From contig CABQOJ010000061.1 of NCBI GenBank assembly GCA_902465775.1, positions 1 through 6,982 on the forward strand: DNA of 6,982 nucleotides, read 5' to 3'. The notes below the pieces were generated by a model. It did not search any database, was not told the origin of the DNA, and worked only from the letters and a program-made list of their open reading frames with translations. A program made the position numbers and the translations under genes. This DNA is from an uncultured Porphyromonas sp. Lineage in GTDB: Bacteria; Bacteroidota; Bacteroidia; Bacteroidales; Porphyromonadaceae. Positions 1 through 5,464 of this stretch are shown one piece after another. Each line of letters starts with the position of its first letter. Within the stretch, counting starts at the first letter, position 1.

Positions 1-41
1 GGAGACGTATGATGCACACGATACATGGTCAGCCACTCTGA
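1..41 (+). CDS. C-terminal tail of an upstream gene, probably signal peptidase I (partial)
   Basis: Only the last dozen codons would lie in the window. Reading from base 3, the frame gives RRMMHTIHGQPL and stops at TGA 39-41. A basic, Arg-rich end of this kind is what is usually seen after the last catalytic box of Bacteroidota LepB proteins, and in this phylum lepB commonly precedes a second, signal-peptidase-like gene followed by a wbqC gene, which is the order seen here. If correct, it overlaps the next gene by 17 nt, implying translational coupling. The other two frames also stop nearby (TGA 10-12, TAG 44-46), so frame choice rests on context and is uncertain. Confidence 0.4.
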   Translation, partial: RRMMHTIHGQPL

Positions 42-510
42 CATAGTGACGAAGAGACGAGCCACCTGGCTACGCTGGGGACTTCCGACGATCATAGTAG
101 TACTCATCATCGTCGGACGGCTCTTCTTCTTTGTCTATCGCCAGCCCACAACTAGTGGCACCAGCTACCACTTGATGAGTCGCATCGCACAGCCACATCG
201 AGGCGATGACGTACTCCTCAAACTAACCACCGATAGCTTAGCGGGAAGCGAACTGATACTACGAGTCGTGGGCGAGCCAAGCGACACCCTGCGCTTTACC
301 GAGGGCAAGCTCTTAGTTCTGGGCAAGCGTGGTCGGCAAACCTTTACCATGCCACTCCCCCAGCCTTTACAGCAAAGCACTTACGAAGTGGTCTTGGCAG
401 CCGATGAATATTGGCTCTTAGCCAAGCCCCCACTCACGGCAGAGACGATAGACTCTCGCCACCTCGGACCGATCCGCCGCTCAGAGATCTCAGCAACAGT
501 CATATGGTAG
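25..510 (+). CDS. Signal peptidase I (S26)-like membrane protein lacking the catalytic lysine
   Basis: This 161-residue protein has a short basic N-terminus, one membrane segment at about residues 19-38, and a soluble domain outside the membrane. The domain resembles signal peptidase I: RGDDVLLKL (59-67) matches box C, LRVVGEPSD (79-87) matches box D, and DSRHLGPIRRSEI (143-155) matches box E. The box D lysine that acts as general base (the K of KRxxGxPGD) is Leu79. No SMxPT motif is visible around the nucleophile, although Ser52 lies eight residues before Gly60-Asp61, the spacing of Ser90 to Gly98 in E. coli LepB. The protein is also short for the family. The in-frame TGA at 10-12 bars a longer N-terminus. 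The gene overlaps the WbqC gene start. The family assignment is fairly sure; lack of peptidase activity is inferred, and the role is unknown, perhaps a partner or regulator of the active LepB. Confidence 0.75.
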   Translation: MVSHSDIVTKRRATWLRWGLPTIIVVLIIVGRLFFFVYRQPTTSGTSYHLMSRIAQPHRGDDVLLKLTTDSLAGSELILRVVGEPSDTLRFTEGKLLVLGKRGRQTFTMPLPQPLQQSTYEVVLAADEYWLLAKPPLTAETIDSRHLGPIRRSEISATVIW

Positions 511-1157
511 TGCTCCCCACGGCATACGCTCCCTCGGTCGCCTATATGAGCTACCTGCTGGACAGCTCCACGCGTATTGAGGCGCACGAGTACTATCAGA
601 AGCAAACCTACCGCAATCGCTGCGCCATCGTTGGTGCCGAGGGGGTGATGAAGCTCTCTATCCCCGTCCTCGCGGGTTCCTCACAGCAGTGCCCTGTACG
701 GTCGGTACAGATCGCTGAGCATGACAACTGGAGACACAAGCACTGGTACACCATAGAGACCTGCTACGGCGCATCACCTTACTACGAGTACTACGCTCCC
801 GACCTAGCGCCACTCTACCTGGACAAGGAGCGCCGATCCACATCGCTCTACCAGCACAATCAGCGGCTCATCATGCGCATCTGCCAACTCATCCACCTGC
901 CCTACCAGTGGCAAGAGACAGAGCAATATGTCGGTGCCTCAGCTGACCTGTGCTCACAGCTTCTGACACCCATCTCCACCGCCAGCACAGCCACCCAAGA
1001 GGCTATCGCCTCCGTCCCGTACTACCAAGTCTTCGCCGGGTCGCTCGGCTTCGTCCCCAATCTCAGTATCCTCGACCTGCTCTTCAATATGGGACCCGAG
1101 TCACTCCTCGTCTTGCGACAGCTCCACGAAGAGCTCTCCGCCACCTCGCTTCTCTAG
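504..1157 (+). CDS. WbqC family protein
   Basis: The 217-residue product matches the WbqC-like family throughout. It shows the N-terminal VLPTAYAPSVAYMSYLL (residues 3-19), YQKQTYRNRC (31-40), LSIPV (51-55), the aromatic-rich stretch WRHKHWYTIETCYGAS (76-91), and the C-terminal block ending in FVPNLSILDLLFNMGPES (183-200). Proteins of this family are often encoded near glycan or O-antigen genes and have been proposed to act in amino-sugar modification or transfer; no reaction is firmly known, and no signal peptide is seen. An in-frame ATG at 411 exists, but the family homology begins directly at ATG 504, whose codon lies inside the last codons of the preceding gene (7-nt overlap through its TAG at 508-510). 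This supports coupled translation without a Shine-Dalgarno sequence. The stop codon overlaps that of the convergent gene. Confidence 0.9.
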   Translation: MVVLPTAYAPSVAYMSYLLDSSTRIEAHEYYQKQTYRNRCAIVGAEGVMKLSIPVLAGSSQQCPVRSVQIAEHDNWRHKHWYTIETCYGASPYYEYYAPDLAPLYLDKERRSTSLYQHNQRLIMRICQLIHLPYQWQETEQYVGASADLCSQLLTPISTASTATQEAIASVPYYQVFAGSLGFVPNLSILDLLFNMGPESLLVLRQLHEELSATSLL

Positions 1158-1501
1158 GGATTAGCGTAGCCATCGGCCACAACCGCCGTCATAAAGACGC
1201 CGAAGATTAGGACGAAGATTATAAGCCAAAAGAAAGAGATACAAGCCCCAGCGATGGCTAAACCTCGTGGCTTACGAAAGATGCCAATAGTAGAGAAGAT
1301 GGCTCCTAAGACCCATACAATCCAACCTACGACGGGGAACCAACCTACGACTAGGGCGACCAGCGACAAGGCAAAGCCTGCAGTACCTAGAGGGTTCTTG
1401 TACGGACTCGGCACCACATTCTGGACATAGTCATTTGTTACTGGCTTGTCCTGTTGCTCCTTATTTCGGTTTTCATAGGGTGAAGGAGTATTTACTTCCA
1501 T
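1154..1501 (-). CDS. DUF4190-like small membrane protein
   Basis: This 115-residue protein has a hydrophilic, Asn/Gln/Pro-rich N-terminus (1-36) with two SPY motifs (SPYEN and SPYKN), then a strongly hydrophobic part. Segments at about 41-54 and 57-75 are separated by a short GWFPVVGW turn. The basic FRKPRG linker (75-80) leads into GLAIAGACISFFWLI and a last membrane helix to about residue 108. The order A-x-S-L-x-A-L, RKPRGLAIAG and a second helix is typical of DUF4190 proteins, which occur widely as small membrane proteins of unknown function. A promoter with a perfect -7 element lies about 30 nt upstream of ATG 1501-1499. It faces the WbqC gene, and no terminator hairpin separates them. 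Membrane location is well supported; function cannot be stated. Confidence 0.8.
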   Translation of the reverse strand: MEVNTPSPYENRNKEQQDKPVTNDYVQNVVPSPYKNPLGTAGFALSLVALVVGWFPVVGWIVWVLGAIFSTIGIFRKPRGLAIAGACISFFWLIIFVLIFGVFMTAVVADGYANP

Positions 1502-1531
1502 AGGAAGCTAGTTGATAATGGTTTGTAGTGC

Positions 1532-1539
1532 CAAAGATA
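1532..1539 (-). promoter_or_regulatory. Bacteroidota-type -7 promoter element for the DUF4190-like gene
   Basis: The + strand reads CAAAGATA, i.e. TATCTTTG on the - strand, a perfect match to the TAnnTTTG -7 consensus used by the primary sigma factor of Bacteroidota. Transcription would begin near 1526-1528, giving a leader of about 25 nt before ATG at 1501. No clear -33 TTTG box is seen at the expected spacing. Confidence 0.7.
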
Positions 1540-1735
1540 CGAAAAGCAAACAATAGCGACTTCATAGTCCTACGACACGTGGGGAGCCTTAGCACTAGAT
1601 TGCACCCGTAGTAACAGTCCCGTCACATCATCAGCATACCTTTGCCTCCGCAATTGCTCTAGTGGACAATACCTTGTGACGCGCTCTAGATGGAAACGCA
1701 AAAACGTTTATAAAACTCAGTACGAGGTTTTTCCC
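1540..1735. other. Divergent intergenic region without a recognisable gene
   Basis: About 200 bases lie between the two divergent promoters. No open frame with homology is visible. Minor features are the palindrome AAACGTTT (1702-1709), about 27 bases before the + strand -7 element and so near the -33 position; a spaced inverted repeat CGTCAC (1621-1626) / GTGACG (1676-1681); and the octamer GCACTAGA at 1592-1599, repeated at 1752-1759 in the leader of the downstream gene. Any of these could be a regulator site, but each is short enough to occur by chance. Confidence 0.4.
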
Positions 1736-1743
1736 TATCTTTG
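1736..1743 (+). promoter_or_regulatory. Bacteroidota-type -7 promoter element for the secreted modular protein gene
   Basis: TATCTTTG matches the TAnnTTTG consensus exactly. The predicted transcription start is near 1748-1750, giving a leader of about 75 nt before ATG 1823. There is no TTTG at -33; the AT-rich stretch around the palindrome AAACGTTT occupies that region. Confidence 0.75.
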
Positions 1744-1822
1744 CGACAGTTGCACTAGACACTGAAATGTGTACAACAGATCATCAAGCCTAATCACTAT
1801 AAGTAAACCTTATCACTTTACT

Positions 1823-4297
1823 ATGAGACAAAAACTTTACCTCCTCACCTTACTACTTCTAGGACTACTGAGCTCCTCACACGCTCAGAGCAATCCATAC
1901 GGAGTAAATCCGACAGCTACCCCTATAGCTTGCACGACGATAGACCTAGACTTCGAAGATGGGCAACTCCCTACTGACTGGCTCAATGTATCTCTAGAGG
2001 GATCACGCCAGTGGGTCCTTAAGACCTTTGACGAGAATACGGCTCTACGTATGACAGCTTACCAATCGGGGAGCAAGTGTACCACAGCTTTCGTATCCCC
2101 TCTGATTGAATTCCCTGCGAATGAGGGACAGGGCTACCAGTTAAGCTTCTGGAGTCACACTGGCTACGCCAATGGCGCAAAGCTCGTGACGAAGCTACTC
2201 GATCGCAATGGCAATGTGGTACAAGTCCTAGAGGAGTTCATCAAAGAGAGTCATCCAGACTGGGCTCCCTTTTGGGATGAGCACAAGTTCTACCTCCCTG
2301 ACACGACAGAGCCAGGCTATATATGCTTTGAGTATATCGGCAATGACGACGATACGCAAGGGCCGATCATGACCACAACCTACGAGATCGATGACATCGT
2401 TGTAGAGCCTGCCAACGCTAAGCAAGAGCTCACAGCCTCCGTAAGTAGCTACGACTTCTACAGTCGTGAGATCAACAAGGATCACACCTACACCATCACC
2501 TTCCTCGGTCGCAACCTTCCTGAAGACATACAGCTCTCACTCACCGATAGTAGCAAGGTGTTTACCCTGAGCACCACAACACTACCGAAGGAGGGCGGAG
2601 AGCTGGTCATCACTTACCACCCTACAGAGGGTGGCAGTCACTCAGCCTCTCTCTCCGCGACGTCTGGAGATCTCTATGAGGGGATCATGCTCTACGGACG
2701 TGGTTTAGACCCCTCTAATCCCTACAATGTGGATATCGCTATGGCTCCGCAAGCTCTCGATGAGAACTTTGAGCCATACGGCTGGGACGACTCTGGCTAC
2801 AATCTACCCAAGGGATGGAGTCAGATCCCTCTCAAAGGTCGTGTAGCGTGGGAGGTCAAGGATTACAACAACAATATGTTTCTACAGATCAATCCCTTTG
2901 GTCTAGGAGTTGAGGTTGAGACGGCCGTAACGACACCTTTGATCGATATGGATCCGACAAAGAGCTACACACTATCCTTCGATTACAACTGGGGTTTCGC
3001 AAATGGAGCCGAGCTGTCTGTTCTGCTTTTAGACAAGACGGGCAAGGTGGTTAAGGAGCTCACAACTTTCACCCACACTGACAATGTGCTATGGAAAGAT
3101 GACTTCACACCGATGGAGATTTTGTTACCTTCAGGCTGTGATGATAGCTTTATCGCCTTTTTATACAAGGGGCTAGACAGTAACGATAAGAGCCTGAAGC
3201 GCACGACCGCTTACCGCCTAGACAATGTCAAGGTGTACGCAAAGAGCGACAAGCCCTCATCGGGTAGCATCAAGGCGAGTGAGTCTCGCGTGGACTTTGG
3301 AGAGTTTCTCATTGGAGAGAATGACTCTTACCAGATCACACTCACTGGAGAGGGCTTAAGTGAGGATATGACGATATCCCTAGAGGGTGATAAGGGTTTT
3401 GCCATTAGCCCCACGACCCTACCCAAGGAGGGCGGGGATATAACGATCTCCTTTGATGCGAAGAAGTCGGGATCATTTACCACCAATATCCTAGTAAAGA
3501 GTGGCAAGGTCTCTCTGACGATCCCTGTGCTAGCGACCGTAGAGGGCAACGAAGGCGATGACAACAATCCGACCCAAGGCTCCTACCACTTTGACACAAC
3601 GGCAACGCCTATCTCTCTCAACGAGGACTTTGAGTCTGGTTCTTTACCAGAGGGGTGGACATCACAGGCTCTGAAAGGGACTCGCCAATGGATTATCAAG
3701 CAGTACAACAATAATCAGTATGCCCAGTTTTCAGCACATAAGAGTGGAGAGGAACTCACCGTAGGACTCATTACGCCTCTTGTAGCGATAGACGCTGCTA
3801 AGGAGTACGAGCTACAGTTTGACCTCAAGAGTGGATTTTGCAATGGAGCGACCCTCAGAGTCTGCCTTTACGATGCTCAGGGACAACTGACTAAGGATCT
3901 TAAGACATTCACCGCTACGGATCCAGCTCAGGGATATGCTAAGGACTTCACCACAGAGACTATCGCCTTGCCTAAGGGCACAAGCAACAGCTTCATACTC
4001 TTCGAGTACGCAGGCGATGATAGCTCTCAGACCAAGCGGACCACGACCTATCAGGTAGACAATGTCAAGGTCAGTCAGATCACATCACTGCAAAATGTGG
4101 TCGCAACTCCTGCCTACACAATTGATGGGGTTAAGTTGATCCTTACAGATCCTGGATCCCTGACACTCTACACAGTAGATGGTACGATCGTGGCACAGGG
4201 TGATTACCCTGCTATGAGCCAGATAACACTTGAGCCGAGCAGATGCTACATCCTGCTACTGAACGGCATCGCTTACAAGGTTGTGACTCAGGAGTGA
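1823..4297 (+). CDS. Secreted choice-of-anchor-J multimodular protein, probable T9SS cargo
   Basis: The product has 824 residues from ATG 1823. A GTG at 1769 would extend it, but ATG 1823 starts a clean signal peptide: MRQK, a Leu-rich core, and cleavage probably after SSSHA (residue 21). Three choice-of-anchor-J / cleaved-adhesin-like beta modules follow at about 37-197, 300-473 and 588-751. Each opens with a DFEDG / ENFEP / EDFESG motif and closes with a D-(D/N)-(I/V)-(V/K)-V strand. Two Ig-like spacers at 201-294 and 480-574 share TTLPKEGG. The C-terminus (754-824) has the YTIDG...LTLYTVDG...YKVV pattern of a T9SS sorting domain, although a Cys (RCY) stands where the last motif usually has Gly-x-Tyr. 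Such modules bind proteins or carbohydrates in gingipains and related surface proteins. No protease or glycosidase domain is seen. It is transcribed alone from its own promoter. It is probably exported across the outer membrane and anchored at the surface; the ligand is unknown. Confidence 0.85.
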   Translation: MRQKLYLLTLLLLGLLSSSHAQSNPYGVNPTATPIACTTIDLDFEDGQLPTDWLNVSLEGSRQWVLKTFDENTALRMTAYQSGSKCTTAFVSPLIEFPANEGQGYQLSFWSHTGYANGAKLVTKLLDRNGNVVQVLEEFIKESHPDWAPFWDEHKFYLPDTTEPGYICFEYIGNDDDTQGPIMTTTYEIDDIVVEPANAKQELTASVSSYDFYSREINKDHTYTITFLGRNLPEDIQLSLTDSSKVFTLSTTTLPKEGGELVITYHPTEGGSHSASLSATSGDLYEGIMLYGRGLDPSNPYNVDIAMAPQALDENFEPYGWDDSGYNLPKGWSQIPLKGRVAWEVKDYNNNMFLQINPFGLGVEVETAVTTPLIDMDPTKSYTLSFDYNWGFANGAELSVLLLDKTGKVVKELTTFTHTDNVLWKDDFTPMEILLPSGCDDSFIAFLYKGLDSNDKSLKRTTAYRLDNVKVYAKSDKPSSGSIKASESRVDFGEFLIGENDSYQITLTGEGLSEDMTISLEGDKGFAISPTTLPKEGGDITISFDAKKSGSFTTNILVKSGKVSLTIPVLATVEGNEGDDNNPTQGSYHFDTTATPISLNEDFESGSLPEGWTSQALKGTRQWIIKQYNNNQYAQFSAHKSGEELTVGLITPLVAIDAAKEYELQFDLKSGFCNGATLRVCLYDAQGQLTKDLKTFTATDPAQGYAKDFTTETIALPKGTSNSFILFEYAGDDSSQTKRTTTYQVDNVKVSQITSLQNVVATPAYTIDGVKLILTDPGSLTLYTVDGTIVAQGDYPAMSQITLEPSRCYILLLNGIAYKVVTQE
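2423..3544 (+). repeat. Internally repeated Ig-like/J-module unit within the secreted protein gene
   Basis: The coding sequence contains a diverged J-plus-spacer duplication. The spacer at 2423-2704 and the one at 3260-3544 encode the same order of strands and the same TTLPKEGG motif (from about 2578 and 3413), with matching DNA such as AAGGAGGGCGG in both. The J modules at 1931-2413, 2720-3241 and 3584-4075 share the W-x-(V/I)-K, NGA and Y-x-(V/I/L)-D-(D/N) positions. Modules 2 and 3 resemble each other more than either resembles module 1, for example YNNN and KRTTxY in both. Confidence 0.7.
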
Positions 4298-4488
4298 TCA
4301 CGAGGAGTCTCAACTTAATATCTAGAAAGGGTCAAGCCCCCTGGACAATAATCGGGGACTAGCAGAGAGTCCTCTACAAAGTCCCCACGCTAGGTAGCGT
4401 ACCAGCGCCAAGCCAAAGGTCAATGTAGAGGCTCTGTTGCAGGAGTTACCCGCACGGATAGTAGCCCTCATCTAGTTTACTTTGTCAT
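4298..4488. other. Long 3' untranslated region before the terminator, no gene seen
   Basis: About 190 bases separate the stop codon of the secreted protein gene from the next terminator. No credible open frame or Bacteroidota promoter is seen; TTACTTTG at 4477-4484 only approaches the -7 consensus, lacking the A at position two. Most of the stretch is taken up by the self-complementary element at 4353-4452. Confidence 0.5.
4353..4452. other. Highly self-complementary element, candidate structured RNA or hairpin repeat
   Basis: Bases 4353-4378 can pair with 4424-4452 in an interrupted stem of about 24 pairs: CGGG with CCCG, ACT with AGT, GCAG with TTGC (one G-U), AGAG with CTCT, and an uninterrupted CCTCTACA (4371-4378) with TGTAGAGG (4424-4431). 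The apical part contains a second hairpin, ACGCT-AGGT-AGCGT (4387-4400). A competing 7-bp pairing, GGGGACT (4354-4360) with AGTCCCC (4380-4386), excludes part of the outer stem or forms a pseudoknot with the inner one. The element could be a structured 3' UTR, a small RNA ending at the terminator at 4530, or a miniature repeat; the sequence alone does not decide. Confidence 0.55.
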
Positions 4489-4530
4489 AGTCACGCCTAG
4501 GAGCAACCGCTTTTCTAGGCGTGACTTTTT
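4489..4530 (+). terminator. Intrinsic terminator
   Basis: AGTCACGCCTAG (4489-4500) pairs perfectly over 12 bp with CTAGGCGTGACT (4515-4526) around a 14-nt loop and runs straight into a T tract (4526-4530). It reads on the + strand and ends the transcript of the secreted protein gene or of a small RNA encoded just before it. The opposite strand has no T tract, so it should act in one direction. Confidence 0.9.
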
Positions 4531-4540
4531 CGTTCCACCC

Positions 4541-4577
4541 CGATATACTCTTTATCGTCAGGAGGTGCAAATCCTCC
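4541..4577. other. Two short adjacent hairpins after the terminator
   Basis: CGATA (4541-4545) pairs with TATCG (4553-4557) over a 7-nt loop, and GGAGG (4561-4565) pairs with CCTCC (4573-4577) over a 7-nt loop. They are only three bases apart, lie between the terminator and the 21-bp repeats, and have no assigned role. They may be operator-like or simply chance. Confidence 0.35.
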
Positions 4578-4638
4578 CGAGGAAATTGGGAATCTCCAGG
4601 GAGCAAACGAAAATCCCCCACGGAGATCCGGAATAAAA

Positions 4639-4701
4639 GTTCGGAAGAATGAGATGAAACTTCGGAAGAATGAAATGAAAGTTCGGAAGAATTTTTTCTT
4701 T
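4639..4701. repeat. 21-bp tandem repeat array (two full copies and a half copy)
   Basis: Unit 1 (4639-4659) and unit 2 (4660-4680) differ at two positions of 21; the core is TTCGGAAGAATGA(G/A)ATGAAA preceded by G or C. A third copy (4681 on) keeps GTTCGGAAGAAT and then changes to a T-rich run, TTTTTTCTTT. The array is 37 bases upstream of the pdxH -7 element and is not within a gene. The 21-bp period is two helical turns, so each core faces the same side of the DNA. Confidence 0.85.
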
Positions 4702-4737
4702 CCTCACGGGATCGGAGGCGTTAAGAGCGAATTTCCG

Positions 4738-4745
4738 TATCTTTG
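4738..4745 (+). promoter_or_regulatory. Bacteroidota-type -7 promoter element for the pdxH-tsaB-etfB operon
   Basis: TATCTTTG is a perfect TAnnTTTG match, identical to the two other promoters in the window. Transcription should start near 4750, leaving a leader of about 60 nt before ATG 4812. No -33 TTTG is evident. TGCGAA (4748-4753) can pair with TTCGCA (4781-4786), so the leader's 5' end may be folded. Confidence 0.75.
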
Positions 4746-4811
4746 TATGCGAATGAATGGTGGGCGGACTCGTCAAGAGCTTCGCAACACCTATCCTGTA
4801 ATATACCAGTT

Positions 4812-5459
4812 ATGGATCTACATTACGAAGACATACGACGTGACTACGGGCGCAGGAGCCTCAGTCGTAAGGATCTGACGGACGATCCCTTTAGCCTGGT
4901 CAGACTATGGCTACAAGAGGCGGTGGACGATCCTAAGGTCCTAGAGCCTACGGCTGTGCTGGTCTGCACCAGTACGCCCGATGGGCACCCTAGTTCGCGG
5001 ACCGTATTGCTCAAGGAGCTGCTCGGCGAGGAGTTTATCTTCTACAGCAACTACGAGAGTCGCAAGGGTCAGCAGATGGCTGCCAATCCCCACGTCAGCC
5101 TCACCTTCCTCTGGCACGAGCTGGAGCGACAGATACATGTCGAGGGTACGGTGCGGCACCTAGAGCCTGAGCTCAGTGATCAGTACTTCGCCACGCGACC
5201 CTACAAGAGCCGTGTCGGCGCTCGCATATCGCCTCAGAGCCACCCGATACCTGACCGCAACTACATTTACACGCACTTTGTCACGGAGGCCGCTAAGTTT
5301 GCCCTGCAGACTGTACCCCGCCCCGACAACTGGGGAGGCTTTGCGGTGCTGCCTAGTCGTATAGAGTTTTGGCAGGGTCGTCCTAGTCGTCTGCACGACC
5401 GCTTCCTCTATGAGCGTCAGGAGGACAATTCGTGGACTATCAATCGTCTGGCACCTTAG
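4812..5459 (+). CDS. pdxH: Pyridoxine/pyridoxamine 5'-phosphate oxidase
   Basis: The enzyme oxidises pyridoxine or pyridoxamine phosphate to pyridoxal phosphate with FMN and O2 in the cytoplasm; it is the last step of B6 salvage. The 215-residue length fits the family (E. coli 218). The sequence follows E. coli PdxH: RKDLTDDP (19-26), FMN-site SRTVLLK (62-68), NYESRK (80-85), ERQIHVEG (105-112), QYFATRPYKSRVGA (124-137), NWGGF (173-177), EFWQGRPSRLHDRFLY (185-200) and the terminal RLAP. Substrate or PLP contacts known in E. coli correspond to Lys68, Tyr125, Arg129, Ser133, Arg193 and His195; all are present. An in-frame TTG at 4743 lies inside the -7 element and upstream of the likely transcript start, so ATG 4812 is chosen; it has no Shine-Dalgarno sequence. 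It is first in an operon, with tsaB starting five bases after its stop. Confidence 0.96.
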   Translation: MDLHYEDIRRDYGRRSLSRKDLTDDPFSLVRLWLQEAVDDPKVLEPTAVLVCTSTPDGHPSSRTVLLKELLGEEFIFYSNYESRKGQQMAANPHVSLTFLWHELERQIHVEGTVRHLEPELSDQYFATRPYKSRVGARISPQSHPIPDRNYIYTHFVTEAAKFALQTVPRPDNWGGFAVLPSRIEFWQGRPSRLHDRFLYERQEDNSWTINRLAP

Positions 5460-5464
5460 TGCTT

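Noticed and set aside
411..503. N-terminal extension of the WbqC protein from ATG 411
   Set aside because: It lies wholly within the preceding gene in another frame, and family similarity starts at ATG 504.
1769..1822. GTG start of the secreted protein, 18 residues upstream
   Set aside because: It would put a polar segment in front of a complete, normal signal peptide that begins at ATG 1823.
4477..4484. TTACTTTG as a promoter for a small RNA
   Set aside because: It misses the A at the second position of TAnnTTTG and lies just before the terminator, so any RNA would be only the terminator hairpin.
4639..4701. CRISPR array
   Set aside because: The units are directly adjacent with no spacers, and there are fewer than three full copies.
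4558..4776. Open frame of 72 codons on the - strand with repeated ILPNF/ILPKF
   Set aside because: The peptide periodicity is produced by the 21-bp DNA repeats (seven codons per unit); there is no promoter or homology.
4743..4811. TTG start giving a longer PdxH
   Set aside because: The TTG lies inside the -7 promoter element, before the expected transcript start, and the extra residues are not part of PdxH.
4654..4878. Open frame of 74 codons across the 21-bp repeats and pdxH start
   Set aside because: It spans the promoter and runs out of frame into pdxH; its Lys/Asn-rich start merely reflects the repeat sequence. A leader peptide from ATG 4753 is conceivable but unsupported.
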